This document shows positions 1 to 6,522 of a stretch of 7,341 nt of DNA, piece by piece. The stretch covers positions 1 through 7,341 of the forward strand of contig JADFNT010000080.1 of the NCBI GenBank assembly GCA_022563215.1, given 5' to 3'. The translations under genes and the position numbers were made by a program. This stretch comes from Pseudomonadota bacterium (GTDB lineage: Bacteria; Pseudomonadota; Alphaproteobacteria; Rhodospirillales; Casp-alpha2). The notes below the pieces were generated by a model. That model did no database searches and had not been told where the DNA came from. It was given only the letters and a program-made list of their open reading frames with translations. The stretch's first letter is position 1. Every line of letters starts with the position of its first letter.

Positions 1-79
1 AATTGCGGGAAACCCCCGAAGTCGGCCGCCTTGTCCTGGGCGGTTAGGCGTCCCAGCCGTCGGGCCGGGTCTTCGGCCT

Positions 80-1768
80 CTAAATCAGATACGCCACCAG
101 AAACCCGGCCAGCAGGGCAACGGCCCAGAACACCATAGCCCCGGCCGGAAGGGTCCGGGCCAAAACGCCTTTCGGCCCGACGTATTGATAGGCCCCATTG
201 ATGGCCTTGTTGATGACCCCGATAAAGGTGTTGCGCAATTTCTTGTCCACGGGCGAGAAGGTGGCGACTAAATACCGCACCAAGCGGGGAAGGAGGCGGC
301 GGTAGGCCCAGTCGGCGTCGAGGCTTATCGTCAGCGTACGCTTCATCATCGGCAGGCAGATGAAGAAGGCGAGGCCCGAGAACATAAGAAGCTGCAATAT
401 CGTGACCACATGCGCGGCCGTATACGGCACGAAGGCGACGGGGAAAGGCAGCAATGCATAGAGGGGGCCCGGAAACACGCCAAGGCCTATGCACAAGGCG
501 GCGAAGAAAATCATCCCGAGGCGCATGTTGAGCGGCGGGTCGGGCGGCCGCAGGCCTGAGTCCTTCTGGAAGAATACGAACCACGGGAACTTGATGCCGG
601 CGTGGAGGAAGACGCCGGCCGAAGCGGCGGCGAGCAGGAACCAGACGATCATGAGATTTTCGTCGGCTGCCGACTGCGAGATCATCGACTTGCTGATGAA
701 GCCCGAGGTCAGCGGGAACGACGAGATGGACAGTGCCCCGATGATGCCGCACAGCGTGGTGATCGGCATCGTCTGGAACAGGCCGCCGAGGTCGCTGCAC
801 TTGCGTTTCCCCGTCATGTAGAGCACCGACCCCGCCGACATCAGCAGCAGCGCCTTGTAGATAATGTGGGCGAAGGCGTGGGAGGCGGCGCCGTTGAGCG
901 CCATCTCGGTGCCGATCCCGATGCCCGTCACCATAAACCCCACTTGGTTGACAATGGAGTACGCCAGGATGCGCCGCATGTCGTTTTCCAGGAGCGCGTA
1001 AAAGATACCGTAGAACACCATGTAGAGGCCAACGAAGACCAGCACCTCGGCGCCCGGAAAGCCGCGGATCAACACGTAGACGGCGGTCTTGGTGGTGAAG
1101 GCGGACAGAAACACCATGCCACCCGGCGACGCCTCGGGATAGGCGTCGGGCAGCCACGACGACAGCAGCGGCGCCGCGGCGTTGATCAGGAAGCCAAGGA
1201 GGATCATCCAGGTGGCCAGGGAATCCGGCTTCATGGCCACGAAGTCGATGGACCCGGTGGCGTCAATTTGGGCGACGATACCGACCAGCAGGATCGAGCC
1301 GCCCATGACGTGCATGATCAGATAGCGCATGGCGGCCGGGGTGGATTTCGGGCCGCCGGCCGCCAGCAGGACCGTGGTCGATCCGAGGGCCATGAGTTCC
1401 CAGAACACGAACAGGGAAATGAGGTCTCCGGCGAACGCCACGCCGATGGCGCTGCCGGCATAGACGAAGGCCGCGGTGAGTTCGACGATGCGGCTCTGGT
1501 TCATGGCGAACAAGGCGCCGGCGAACGCCATGATGGCGAAGATGATCGCGAACAGGCGGCTCAGCACATCGCCTTTGACCGGGGTCAGCGTGTAGTCAAG
1601 AAAGGCGAAGGTCAGCACCGGGCCGTCGGGGACGCGCCAGACCAGCCACAGCACGAATACCGGCAGCAGCAGGATCCACGCGTTGCGGAGAGTGCCGCGG
1701 AGGAACGGCAGCAGGAAGGCGCCGAGGATGAGGACCAGGCCGGGCGGGAATGTGTCAATCGAGGTCAT
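80..1768 (-). CDS. Third antiporter-like subunit (MrpD/NuoL family) lacking the TM7 lysine, with a C-terminal extension
   Basis: This 562-residue protein of the proton_antipo_M family starts at ATG 1768 (MTSIDTFPPG). That start overlaps the previous gene by 14 bases and has GAGGA 8 bases upstream. Several key residues are kept: Glu124 (FVFWELMALGS, TM5), Lys227 (FTTKTAVYVL, TM8), His297/His301/Lys305 (HAFAHIIYKALL) and Lys360 (SGFISKSMI, TM12). In TM7 the usual 'K----P-H-WLP' reads INAAAPLLSSWLP; anchoring on Trp205, the lysine position is Asn196 and the histidine is Ser203. After about residue 476 comes an amphipathic stretch beginning SLDADWAYRRLLPRL, then a final helix (about 543-561), which resembles a short form of the lateral-helix end of NuoL-like proteins. 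It is probably a structural or modified channel subunit. It is the last gene of the operon in view. Confidence 0.9.
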   Translation of the reverse strand: MTSIDTFPPGLVLILGAFLLPFLRGTLRNAWILLLPVFVLWLVWRVPDGPVLTFAFLDYTLTPVKGDVLSRLFAIIFAIMAFAGALFAMNQSRIVELTAAFVYAGSAIGVAFAGDLISLFVFWELMALGSTTVLLAAGGPKSTPAAMRYLIMHVMGGSILLVGIVAQIDATGSIDFVAMKPDSLATWMILLGFLINAAAPLLSSWLPDAYPEASPGGMVFLSAFTTKTAVYVLIRGFPGAEVLVFVGLYMVFYGIFYALLENDMRRILAYSIVNQVGFMVTGIGIGTEMALNGAASHAFAHIIYKALLLMSAGSVLYMTGKRKCSDLGGLFQTMPITTLCGIIGALSISSFPLTSGFISKSMISQSAADENLMIVWFLLAAASAGVFLHAGIKFPWFVFFQKDSGLRPPDPPLNMRLGMIFFAALCIGLGVFPGPLYALLPFPVAFVPYTAAHVVTILQLLMFSGLAFFICLPMMKRTLTISLDADWAYRRLLPRLVRYLVATFSPVDKKLRNTFIGVINKAINGAYQYVGPKGVLARTLPAGAMVFWAVALLAGFLVAYLI

Positions 1769-2162
1769 AGTAGGTGTCCTCGCGCTTGAGTAATTTCCCC
1801 AACCCATTGGAGATGACGACCATGACGCCGCAAGACGCGAAACCGAACCATGCGTTGAAGGCGAATATGCCGTCGATGCCGAAATAGCCGTGGTTGGCGA
1901 CCCACGTCTCGACGGCAACGAGGCCGGCAAGCACAAGTAAGCCGCCAATCCAAAGCTTGCGAATGGTCTCGGGCCGCCTCAGCCAATGCTCGGTCGTGGC
2001 GCTCCCTCGGCGGACCTTCGGGCGTTTTCCGACGCCCTTCTGACGCGCCCTGGCCTTTCCCGGGCCTTTGGCCTTGTGCTGGGCCTGGCCCTTGGCCTTG
2101 CGCCGGGCCGTGTTCTTTTGCCGGCCCCGGCCCTTGCCTCCGCCTTGCGGTTTGCGTGTCAT
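1755..2162 (-). CDS. Small membrane protein with a strongly basic N-terminal tail, between two antiporter-like subunits
   Basis: This 135-residue protein does not belong to any of the seven named Mrp subunit families. Residues 1-54 are a low-complexity tail with 21 Lys/Arg, no Asp or Glu, and many Gly, Ala and Gln. It contains a near-repeat, RKAKGQAQ then HKAKGPGK. From about residue 57 the character changes: TEHWLRRPETIRKLW leads into one hydrophobic helix (about 70-89), a short loop with HGYFGIDG, a second helix (about 99-121), and the polar end GKLLKREDTYYDLD. I recall similar short proteins (two helices, FGIDG-like loop, 'K-R-dtYYD' end) beside multi-MrpD clusters in proteobacteria, but cannot check this. 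It is probably a small accessory or assembly subunit. Start ATG 2162 has GGAG only 2 bases upstream and no better alternative before the core domain. Its end overlaps the next gene by 14 bases. Confidence 0.8.
   Translation of the reverse strand: MTRKPQGGGKGRGRQKNTARRKAKGQAQHKAKGPGKARARQKGVGKRPKVRRGSATTEHWLRRPETIRKLWIGGLLVLAGLVAVETWVANHGYFGIDGIFAFNAWFGFASCGVMVVISNGLGKLLKREDTYYDLD
1777..1781 (-). promoter_or_regulatory. Ribosome binding site deciding the start of the third large subunit
   Basis: The minus strand reads GAGGA-CACCTACT-ATG, with 8-base spacing to ATG 1768. This fixes the start well inside a longer open frame that runs up to 1948. The extra 60 upstream codons are the out-of-frame shadow of the small basic protein and are hydrophilic and unlike the family. 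Confidence 0.65.
2055..2102 (-). repeat. Imperfect 24-base tandem duplication in the basic tail
   Basis: Two adjacent 8-codon units encode RKAKGQAQ and HKAKGPGK. At DNA level both share (C)AAGGCCAA(A/G)GGCC. The repeat suggests that the basic tail grew by local duplication and may vary in length between strains. Confidence 0.5.
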
Positions 2163-2185
2163 GTCTCCATTCCCATGGTCCTCAT
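2159..2185 (-). other. Eight-codon frame bridging two genes by ATGA overlaps
   Basis: Between the second large subunit and the small basic protein, the minus strand reads ATG AGG ACC ATG GGA ATG GAG ACA TGA (MRTMGMET). Its ATG overlaps the preceding TGA as ATGA, and its own TGA overlaps the next gene's ATG as ATGA. Ribosomes could pass from gene to gene by re-initiation. It may be chance, since the stretch is only 27 bases. Confidence 0.25.
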
Positions 2186-3702
2186 GGCGCGACTATCATC
2201 CGCATCAGTTCGTAGACCGGATCGGGATAGAAAAACAACACCAGGCAGCCGGCCGAGGTGACACCGATAGCGATCAGGCAGGCCACCGGCGCCTCCTTGA
2301 TGCCGTTCGGCCGGTCATGATCGTGGGTGTGGTCGTGTTCCCTATCGTGGTCGTGGCTCGACTTGAGCGGCGGGTTTTCCTCGGGGCTGGAGAAGAATCC
2401 CCTGAACGGGATCGGCAAAAGATAGGCGACGTTGAGAAGCGAGCTGACCATCAGCACGCCGAGCAGCCACAGCTTTCCCGCCTCCAATGTGCCTAACGCC
2501 AAATACCACTTGCTCCATAGCCCGCCCATGGGCGGCAGGCCGATGACGCTGAGGCTGCCGATAAAAAAGGCCAGGGTGGTAAACGGCATGGCGCGGCCGA
2601 TGCCGCGCATCTGGCTGATTTCGGTCTTGTGGGCGGCGATCATGAAGGCGCCGGCGCAGAAAAACAGCGTGATCTTGCCGAAAGCGTGCATGGCGATATG
2701 CATGCCGCTGCCGATTACGCCTAAATCCGTCACCAGCATGGCGCCGAGGATGATGTAGGAAAGCTGGCTGATGGTCGAATAGGCCAGCCGGGCCTTCAGG
2801 TTGTCCTGGGTCATGGCGACCAGGGACGCGATCAGGATCGTCGCCGCGGCCATGTACTGAAGCCATTCGCTGACCCCGATGTCGAACAGGAAATCGATGC
2901 CGAAGATATAAACCACCACCTTGACGACGGTAAAAACGCCGGCCTTGACCACGGCGACGGCGTGCAAAAGGGCGCTGACCGGGGTCGGCGCCACCATGGC
3001 GGAGGGAAGCCAGCGGTGGAAGGGCATCAAGGCGGCCTTGCCGATGCCGAAGGTATAAAGAGCCAGAAGAATCCCCGCCGTCAGGCCGTCGGCCTTGCCG
3101 GCGAGGATTCCGCCGTCGGTGAAGTCCAGGGTCCCGGCGAGGGTCCAGGTCCAGATGATGGCCAAAAGCTGAAACCCGAGGGAGGTGCCGAGCAGGACGC
3201 CCAGATATACCCGTCCGGCCCGCTTCGCATCCTCGGTGCCGGCGTGGGCAACCAAGGGGAAGGTCGAAAGGGTCAAAACCTCGTAGAAAATAAACAGCGT
3301 CAGCATATTGCCGGCAAAGGCGATTCCCATGGCGGCGCCCAGGGCAATGGCGAAACAGGCGTAAAAACGGGTCTGGTTTTCCTCGTTGTGGCCGCGCATG
3401 TAACCGATGGAATAAACCGAGGTGGCGATCCACAGGAAACTCGCGACGCCGGCGAAGATCATCCCTAAGGGTTCGACCAGGAAAAAGACGGAAAGCCCCG
3501 GCAGCATCTCGAACAGGTAAACCTCGGGCACGCCGCCGGCGGCGACGGTGGGATAAATGACCGATACCAGATAGAATAGCAGCGCCGCGCACACCAGCGT
3601 CACCGTTTCACGCAGGTTGGGCGTGGCCCTGGCGAGGGGGATCAGCACCGCGCCGGCGAACGGCACCGCAACCGCCAAGATGATGGCCAACTCGACGGTC
3701 AT
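2182..3702 (-). CDS. Second antiporter-like subunit, MrpA-N/NuoL type, with a His-rich loop
   Basis: This 506-residue protein of the proton_antipo_M family has about 14 helices. The segment GKAALMPFHRWLPSAMVAPT followed by PVSALLHAVAVVKAGVF is the NuoL/MrpA-N form of the TM7-TM8 region, so this protein probably takes the place of the N-terminal part of MrpA, which is otherwise missing. The charged residues are intact: Glu141 (FIFYEVLTLS), Lys222, His229, His247, Lys253, His335/His339/Lys343 and Lys398 (GLWSKWYL). It has neither the long C-terminal lateral helix of NuoL nor the MrpA tail. Before the last helix it carries an unusual hydrophilic insert, residues about 438-468, with six His and many Asp/Glu (449-463). 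The start ATG overlaps the mrpD stop as ATGA; the upstream Shine-Dalgarno is weak, which suggests translational coupling. It could equally be annotated as an MrpD paralogue. Confidence 0.9.
   Translation of the reverse strand: MTVELAIILAVAVPFAGAVLIPLARATPNLRETVTLVCAALLFYLVSVIYPTVAAGGVPEVYLFEMLPGLSVFFLVEPLGMIFAGVASFLWIATSVYSIGYMRGHNEENQTRFYACFAIALGAAMGIAFAGNMLTLFIFYEVLTLSTFPLVAHAGTEDAKRAGRVYLGVLLGTSLGFQLLAIIWTWTLAGTLDFTDGGILAGKADGLTAGILLALYTFGIGKAALMPFHRWLPSAMVAPTPVSALLHAVAVVKAGVFTVVKVVVYIFGIDFLFDIGVSEWLQYMAAATILIASLVAMTQDNLKARLAYSTISQLSYIILGAMLVTDLGVIGSGMHIAMHAFGKITLFFCAGAFMIAAHKTEISQMRGIGRAMPFTTLAFFIGSLSVIGLPPMGGLWSKWYLALGTLEAGKLWLLGVLMVSSLLNVAYLLPIPFRGFFSSPEENPPLKSSHDHDREHDHTHDHDRPNGIKEAPVACLIAIGVTSAGCLVLFFYPDPVYELMRMIVAP
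2314..2358 (-). repeat. His/Asp-rich low-complexity segment in the second antiporter-like subunit
   Basis: Residues 449-463 read SHDHDREHDHTHDHD, an alternating pattern with six His, five Asp and one Glu in 15 residues. It lies between FFSSPEENPPLK and the final transmembrane helix. Such segments often bind Zn2+, Ni2+ or Cu2+, or act as pH-sensitive loops. Either role is inference here. Confidence 0.7.
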
Positions 3703-5180
3703 AGGGGGCCACCGAACAACGACTCGGCGGCGGCGAAGGCGATGTCGAGGGTCCGGGTGGCGTCAATGCCGAAGTAATAGGACGCGCCGATCAAAATCCA
3801 CAACGGCACCAGCATCGACAAAGGAGCTTCGGAGACCTCCGCCGAGCCCTTGGGCGGGGGCCGGAAATAAGCGACTTCGACCACCCGCCATATATAGATA
3901 ACGGCCATCAGGGACGACACCAGGATAACGGCGACCGCCAGCCACCAGCCTTTCTCCAGGGCCGCCTGGACCAGGTACCACTTGGAGACGAAGCCGACCG
4001 TCAGCGGCACCCCGATCAGGCTGAACCCGCCGGCGACGAAGGCCGCCATGGTCACCGGCATGCGTTTGCCGAGGCCCTCGAACTGGTCCAATTGGACGGA
4101 GCCGATCTTGAACAGGATGCAGCCCATGGCCATGAACAGGCCGCCTTTCATTATCGCGTGGTTGAACAGATGCACGATGGTGCCGGCCAGGCCCGTCACC
4201 GTGACCATGGAAATGCCCAAAACCATGTAACCGATCTGGGCGATCGAGGAATACGCCAACAGGCGCTTGACGTCGGTCTGGTAAATGGCCACCGCCGAAG
4301 CGCCGATCATTGCCAGGGCCGCCAGCACCGCCAGAATCTCGGGAATGACTCCGGCGGTGAAAATCTCCACCCCACCGAAGACGGTGAAGAAAATCCGGAT
4401 GAAAGCGTAAACGGCGACCTTGGTTCCCGTCGCCGCCAGGAACACCGTCACTGCCGACGGCGCATAGGCATAGGCGTTGGGCAACCACAGATGCAGGGGA
4501 AACAGCGCCAGCTTCAAACCCAGCCCCACGGTCAGGAATCCCAGCGCCACCATGACGGTGCGGCTGTCGGCGACGGCGGGCAGGATGGTCGCCAGATCCG
4601 CCATGTTCAGCGTACCGGTCATCATGTACATCATGCCAACGCCGATAAGGTAGAAAGTGGCGCCGATGGTGCCCATGACCAGATACCGGTAAGCGGCGGT
4701 CAAGGCCCGTTTATCCCTACCCAGGCTGATCATGACGTAGGACGACAGCGACGAAATCTCCAGGAACACGAAAAGATTAAAGACGTCGCCGGTAATGGCG
4801 ATCCCCAGCAGCCCCGCCAGGTTGAGAAGATACATGCAATAGAACAGGTAAATTCTTTCTTCCTCGATCTCCGCCTCGACGCTGGCCCGGGCGAAAGGCA
4901 TGACCACCGAACCGATAAGGGTGACGATAACCAGCATGAAGGCGTTGACGGTGTCGATCTGGTATTCGATCCCCCACGGCGCCGCCCAATCCCCCATCGG
5001 GTAAAGGATGACTCCCGTTTCCCACACCCGGCCCAGCAGCGACAAGGCGAGGGCCAGCGAAATCCAGGTGATCACCGTGGCCACGGCCCAGGCGGCATTG
5101 GGCCGGCGCAGGATCAGGCAAACGGGTGCCGCCAGCAACGCCAGGACCACTTGCAGGGCCGGATAATGAGCGGCCATCAC
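3699..5180 (-). CDS. mrpD: MrpD/MnhD, antiporter-like proton/cation-translocating subunit D
   Basis: This protein has 493 residues from GTG 5180, or 492 from ATG 5177, and about 14 transmembrane helices; the length is normal for MrpD. It belongs to the proton_antipo_M family shared with NuoL/M/N. The key charged residues are all present: Glu141 in FVFLEISSLSS (TM5), Lys223 in GLKLALFPLHLWLP (TM7) with His230, Lys254 in ATGTKVAVYAF (TM8), His337/His341/Lys345 in HLFNHAIMKGG, and Lys400 in VGFVSKWYL (TM12). The FPLHLWLPNAYAYAP stretch and the GTKVAVY helix are typical of MrpD/NuoM-like rather than NuoL-like subunits. It is the best candidate for a full proton (or Na+) channel in the complex. 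It overlaps mrpC by 4 bases. Its stop TGA sits within the ATGA start of the next gene. Confidence 0.94.
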   Translation of the reverse strand: MMAAHYPALQVVLALLAAPVCLILRRPNAAWAVATVITWISLALALSLLGRVWETGVILYPMGDWAAPWGIEYQIDTVNAFMLVIVTLIGSVVMPFARASVEAEIEEERIYLFYCMYLLNLAGLLGIAITGDVFNLFVFLEISSLSSYVMISLGRDKRALTAAYRYLVMGTIGATFYLIGVGMMYMMTGTLNMADLATILPAVADSRTVMVALGFLTVGLGLKLALFPLHLWLPNAYAYAPSAVTVFLAATGTKVAVYAFIRIFFTVFGGVEIFTAGVIPEILAVLAALAMIGASAVAIYQTDVKRLLAYSSIAQIGYMVLGISMVTVTGLAGTIVHLFNHAIMKGGLFMAMGCILFKIGSVQLDQFEGLGKRMPVTMAAFVAGGFSLIGVPLTVGFVSKWYLVQAALEKGWWLAVAVILVSSLMAVIYIWRVVEVAYFRPPPKGSAEVSEAPLSMLVPLWILIGASYYFGIDATRTLDIAFAAAESLFGGPL

Positions 5181-5530
5181 AGCTCGTTCTCCTGCGCCTC
5201 GATTTCATCGTCCTCGATGGTGCCGTAGGCGTCGCGGATGCGGACCACCAACGCCAGCCCCAACGCCGTCGTCGCGACGCCGACGACGATGGCGGTCAGG
5301 ATCAGGACATGGGGCAGCGGATTGGAATAGATCTCGATGCCTTCGGCCAGGATCGGCGGCGTGCCGCCCTTGACCTTGGCCATGGTGATGTAGAATACGA
5401 ACACCGAAACCTGAAAAATGTTCAAGCCGACGATCTTCTTAACCAGGTTGTTGTGGGCGATGACGATGTAAAAACCGGTCATCATCAGCACGACGATGAT
5501 CCAATAATTGAGCAGGCCGAGGAATTCCAT
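5177..5530 (-). CDS. mrpC: MrpC/MnhC, NuoK-like cation/proton antiporter subunit C
   Basis: This 117-residue protein has three transmembrane helices, at about residues 5-24, 29-51 and 73-97. It belongs to the MrpC/NuoK family (MbhG in hydrogenase-type complexes). Supporting marks are the GFYIVIAHNNLVKKIVGL region at the end of helix 1, a polar loop with GGTPPI, and the typical last helix LPHVLILTAIVVGVATTALG, matching the family's 'P-PqaLvLTaIVIg-A-TA'. The tail is strongly acidic (TIEDDEIEAQENEL). In complex I, NuoK carries membrane glutamates of the proton path; none is visible within the helices here, as is usual for MrpC. The start ATG 5530 lies 15 bases after the previous stop, with a GAGGGA sequence partly overlapping that stop. 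The 3' end carries the AGGAG of mrpD and overlaps it. Confidence 0.93.
   Translation of the reverse strand: MEFLGLLNYWIIVVLMMTGFYIVIAHNNLVKKIVGLNIFQVSVFVFYITMAKVKGGTPPILAEGIEIYSNPLPHVLILTAIVVGVATTALGLALVVRIRDAYGTIEDDEIEAQENEL
5189..5193 (-). promoter_or_regulatory. Ribosome binding site for mrpD
   Basis: The minus strand reads AGGAG-AACGAGCT-GTG-ATG. The spacing is 8 bases to GTG 5180 and 11 bases to ATG 5177. Spacing slightly favours GTG, while codon preference favours ATG. The choice changes only the first residue. Confidence 0.5.
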
Positions 5531-5545
5531 GGTTCAGCGGTTCCC

Positions 5546-6508
5546 TCAGTGTTCCTGGCGGGCGAAGGTGAAGAAAATGGTGATCATCGCCGCCGCCACG
5601 GTCAGGCCGACGCCGAATTCGACCAAAAGTATGCCGAGATGCTGGCCGACGGTCTGTTCCTCGGCGAGCACGGAATAATTGAGAAAATTGCCGCCCCGCA
5701 ACAACCCGACCACGCCGACCCCCGCATAAAGTAAAACGCCGAGAGCCAGAAGCAACCGCGTTACCCCGGAGGGAACCACCATGCGGGACGTGTCGACGTC
5801 GAAGATCAGCGCATAGAGAATGAATCCAGAGGCGAAAATGACCCCGGCCTGAAACCCGCCGCCGGGCCCGAAGTCGCCGTGCCATTGGACGTAAAGGGCG
5901 AACACCAGAATGAACGGGATCAACAGCTTCGACACTACCCGAAGGATGACGTTCTGCCTCATGCCGTGACGCATTTCCCCGACCAGCATCCTGAGCGTCC
6001 GCCGCCGTCCCCGTTTCGGCTGGCCGATAATGAGAAGGACGCCGCAGGCGGCGGTGAAAATGACGTAAACCTCGCCCAGGGTGTCATAACCGCGATAGCT
6101 GGCCAGTATCGAGGTGACGACGTTGGGAATGCCGACTTCCTGGCCGGATCTTTCAAGGTACCGGGGCGCGACGTGGTGATGGATGGGCGCGTAGGCGTCG
6201 CCGAACGGCGGCATGTCCAAGGTGCCATAGATCAAAACGGCCCCGGTCACCACCACCAGCCCCAACGCCCACATCGGTTTTCCGTCTTCGGAAACCCTTT
6301 CCTCGCTGGACGTCAGCGCCAGGGTGCTGAGCATCAAGACCGTGGCGATGCCGGCGCCGACGGCGGCTTCGGTGAAGGCCACGTCGACGGCATCCAGAAC
6401 CACATACAGCACCGCCGACATGAGGCTGAAAATACCCGTCAACATGACGACGCCGAACAGGTTCCGGAGCCTGGCAATGGCGAAGCCGGTTACCGCCATG
6501 AAGACCAT
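5546..6508 (-). CDS. mrpB: Fused DUF4040 (MbhD-like) / MbhE-like / MrpB cation/proton antiporter subunit
   Basis: This 320-residue membrane protein joins three modules. Residues 1 to about 70 are DUF4040/MbhD-like, related to NuoJ and to the C-terminal part of MrpA, with a buried acidic motif FTEAAVGAG (Glu47). Residues about 78-162 are MbhE-like, with SYRGYDTLGEV (Asp142, Glu146) before a helix. Residues about 187-316 are MrpB/MnhB, with the hallmark HGDFGPGGGFQAG (210-222) and Glu297 in the last helix. In Bacillus the first two modules are the tail of MrpA; here they are attached to MrpB, as expected when no full-length MrpA exists. The protein links small subunits to the antiporter-like subunits. 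The listed start is the first canonical codon, but it shortens the first helix; the true start is probably near 6535, adding about 9 residues (IEDLIIISL) and overlapping mrpG. Confidence 0.9.
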   Translation of the reverse strand: MVFMAVTGFAIARLRNLFGVVMLTGIFSLMSAVLYVVLDAVDVAFTEAAVGAGIATVLMLSTLALTSSEERVSEDGKPMWALGLVVVTGAVLIYGTLDMPPFGDAYAPIHHHVAPRYLERSGQEVGIPNVVTSILASYRGYDTLGEVYVIFTAACGVLLIIGQPKRGRRRTLRMLVGEMRHGMRQNVILRVVSKLLIPFILVFALYVQWHGDFGPGGGFQAGVIFASGFILYALIFDVDTSRMVVPSGVTRLLLALGVLLYAGVGVVGLLRGGNFLNYSVLAEEQTVGQHLGILLVEFGVGLTVAAAMITIFFTFARQEH

Positions 6509-6522
6509 CAGCGAAATGATAA

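Noticed and set aside
3..47. Possible C-terminal end of a plus-strand gene (LRETPEVGRLVLGG, stop at 45-47)
   Set aside because: Only 14 codons are visible, with no recognisable family. A convergent gene is plausible but cannot be supported from this length.
63..78. GGCCG...CGGCC hairpin just after the last stop codon as a terminator
   Set aside because: The stem is only 5 base pairs and no T-run follows on the minus strand. Such short GC palindromes are common by chance at this base composition.
602..1789. Long plus-strand open frame (395 codons) opposite the third large subunit
   Set aside because: The translation is rich in H, R, Q, E, D and G with no hydrophobic core or known motif. This is the usual antisense shadow of a GC-rich membrane protein gene.
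1769..1948. Sixty extra N-terminal codons for the third large subunit (start at 1948)
   Set aside because: The extension is the out-of-frame reading of the small basic protein, is hydrophilic and Ser/Thr-rich, and ATG 1768 has a well-placed GAGGA.
2342..3592. Second minus-strand frame (416 codons) within the second large subunit gene
   Set aside because: It is Arg/His/Pro-rich and in an alternative frame of a clear 506-residue antiporter subunit, so it is a shadow.
4092..5228. Long plus-strand open frame (378 codons) opposite mrpD
   Set aside because: It has the same low-complexity H/Q/R/D/G-rich composition, explained by third-position GC bias of mrpD on the other strand; the real gene has full family motifs.
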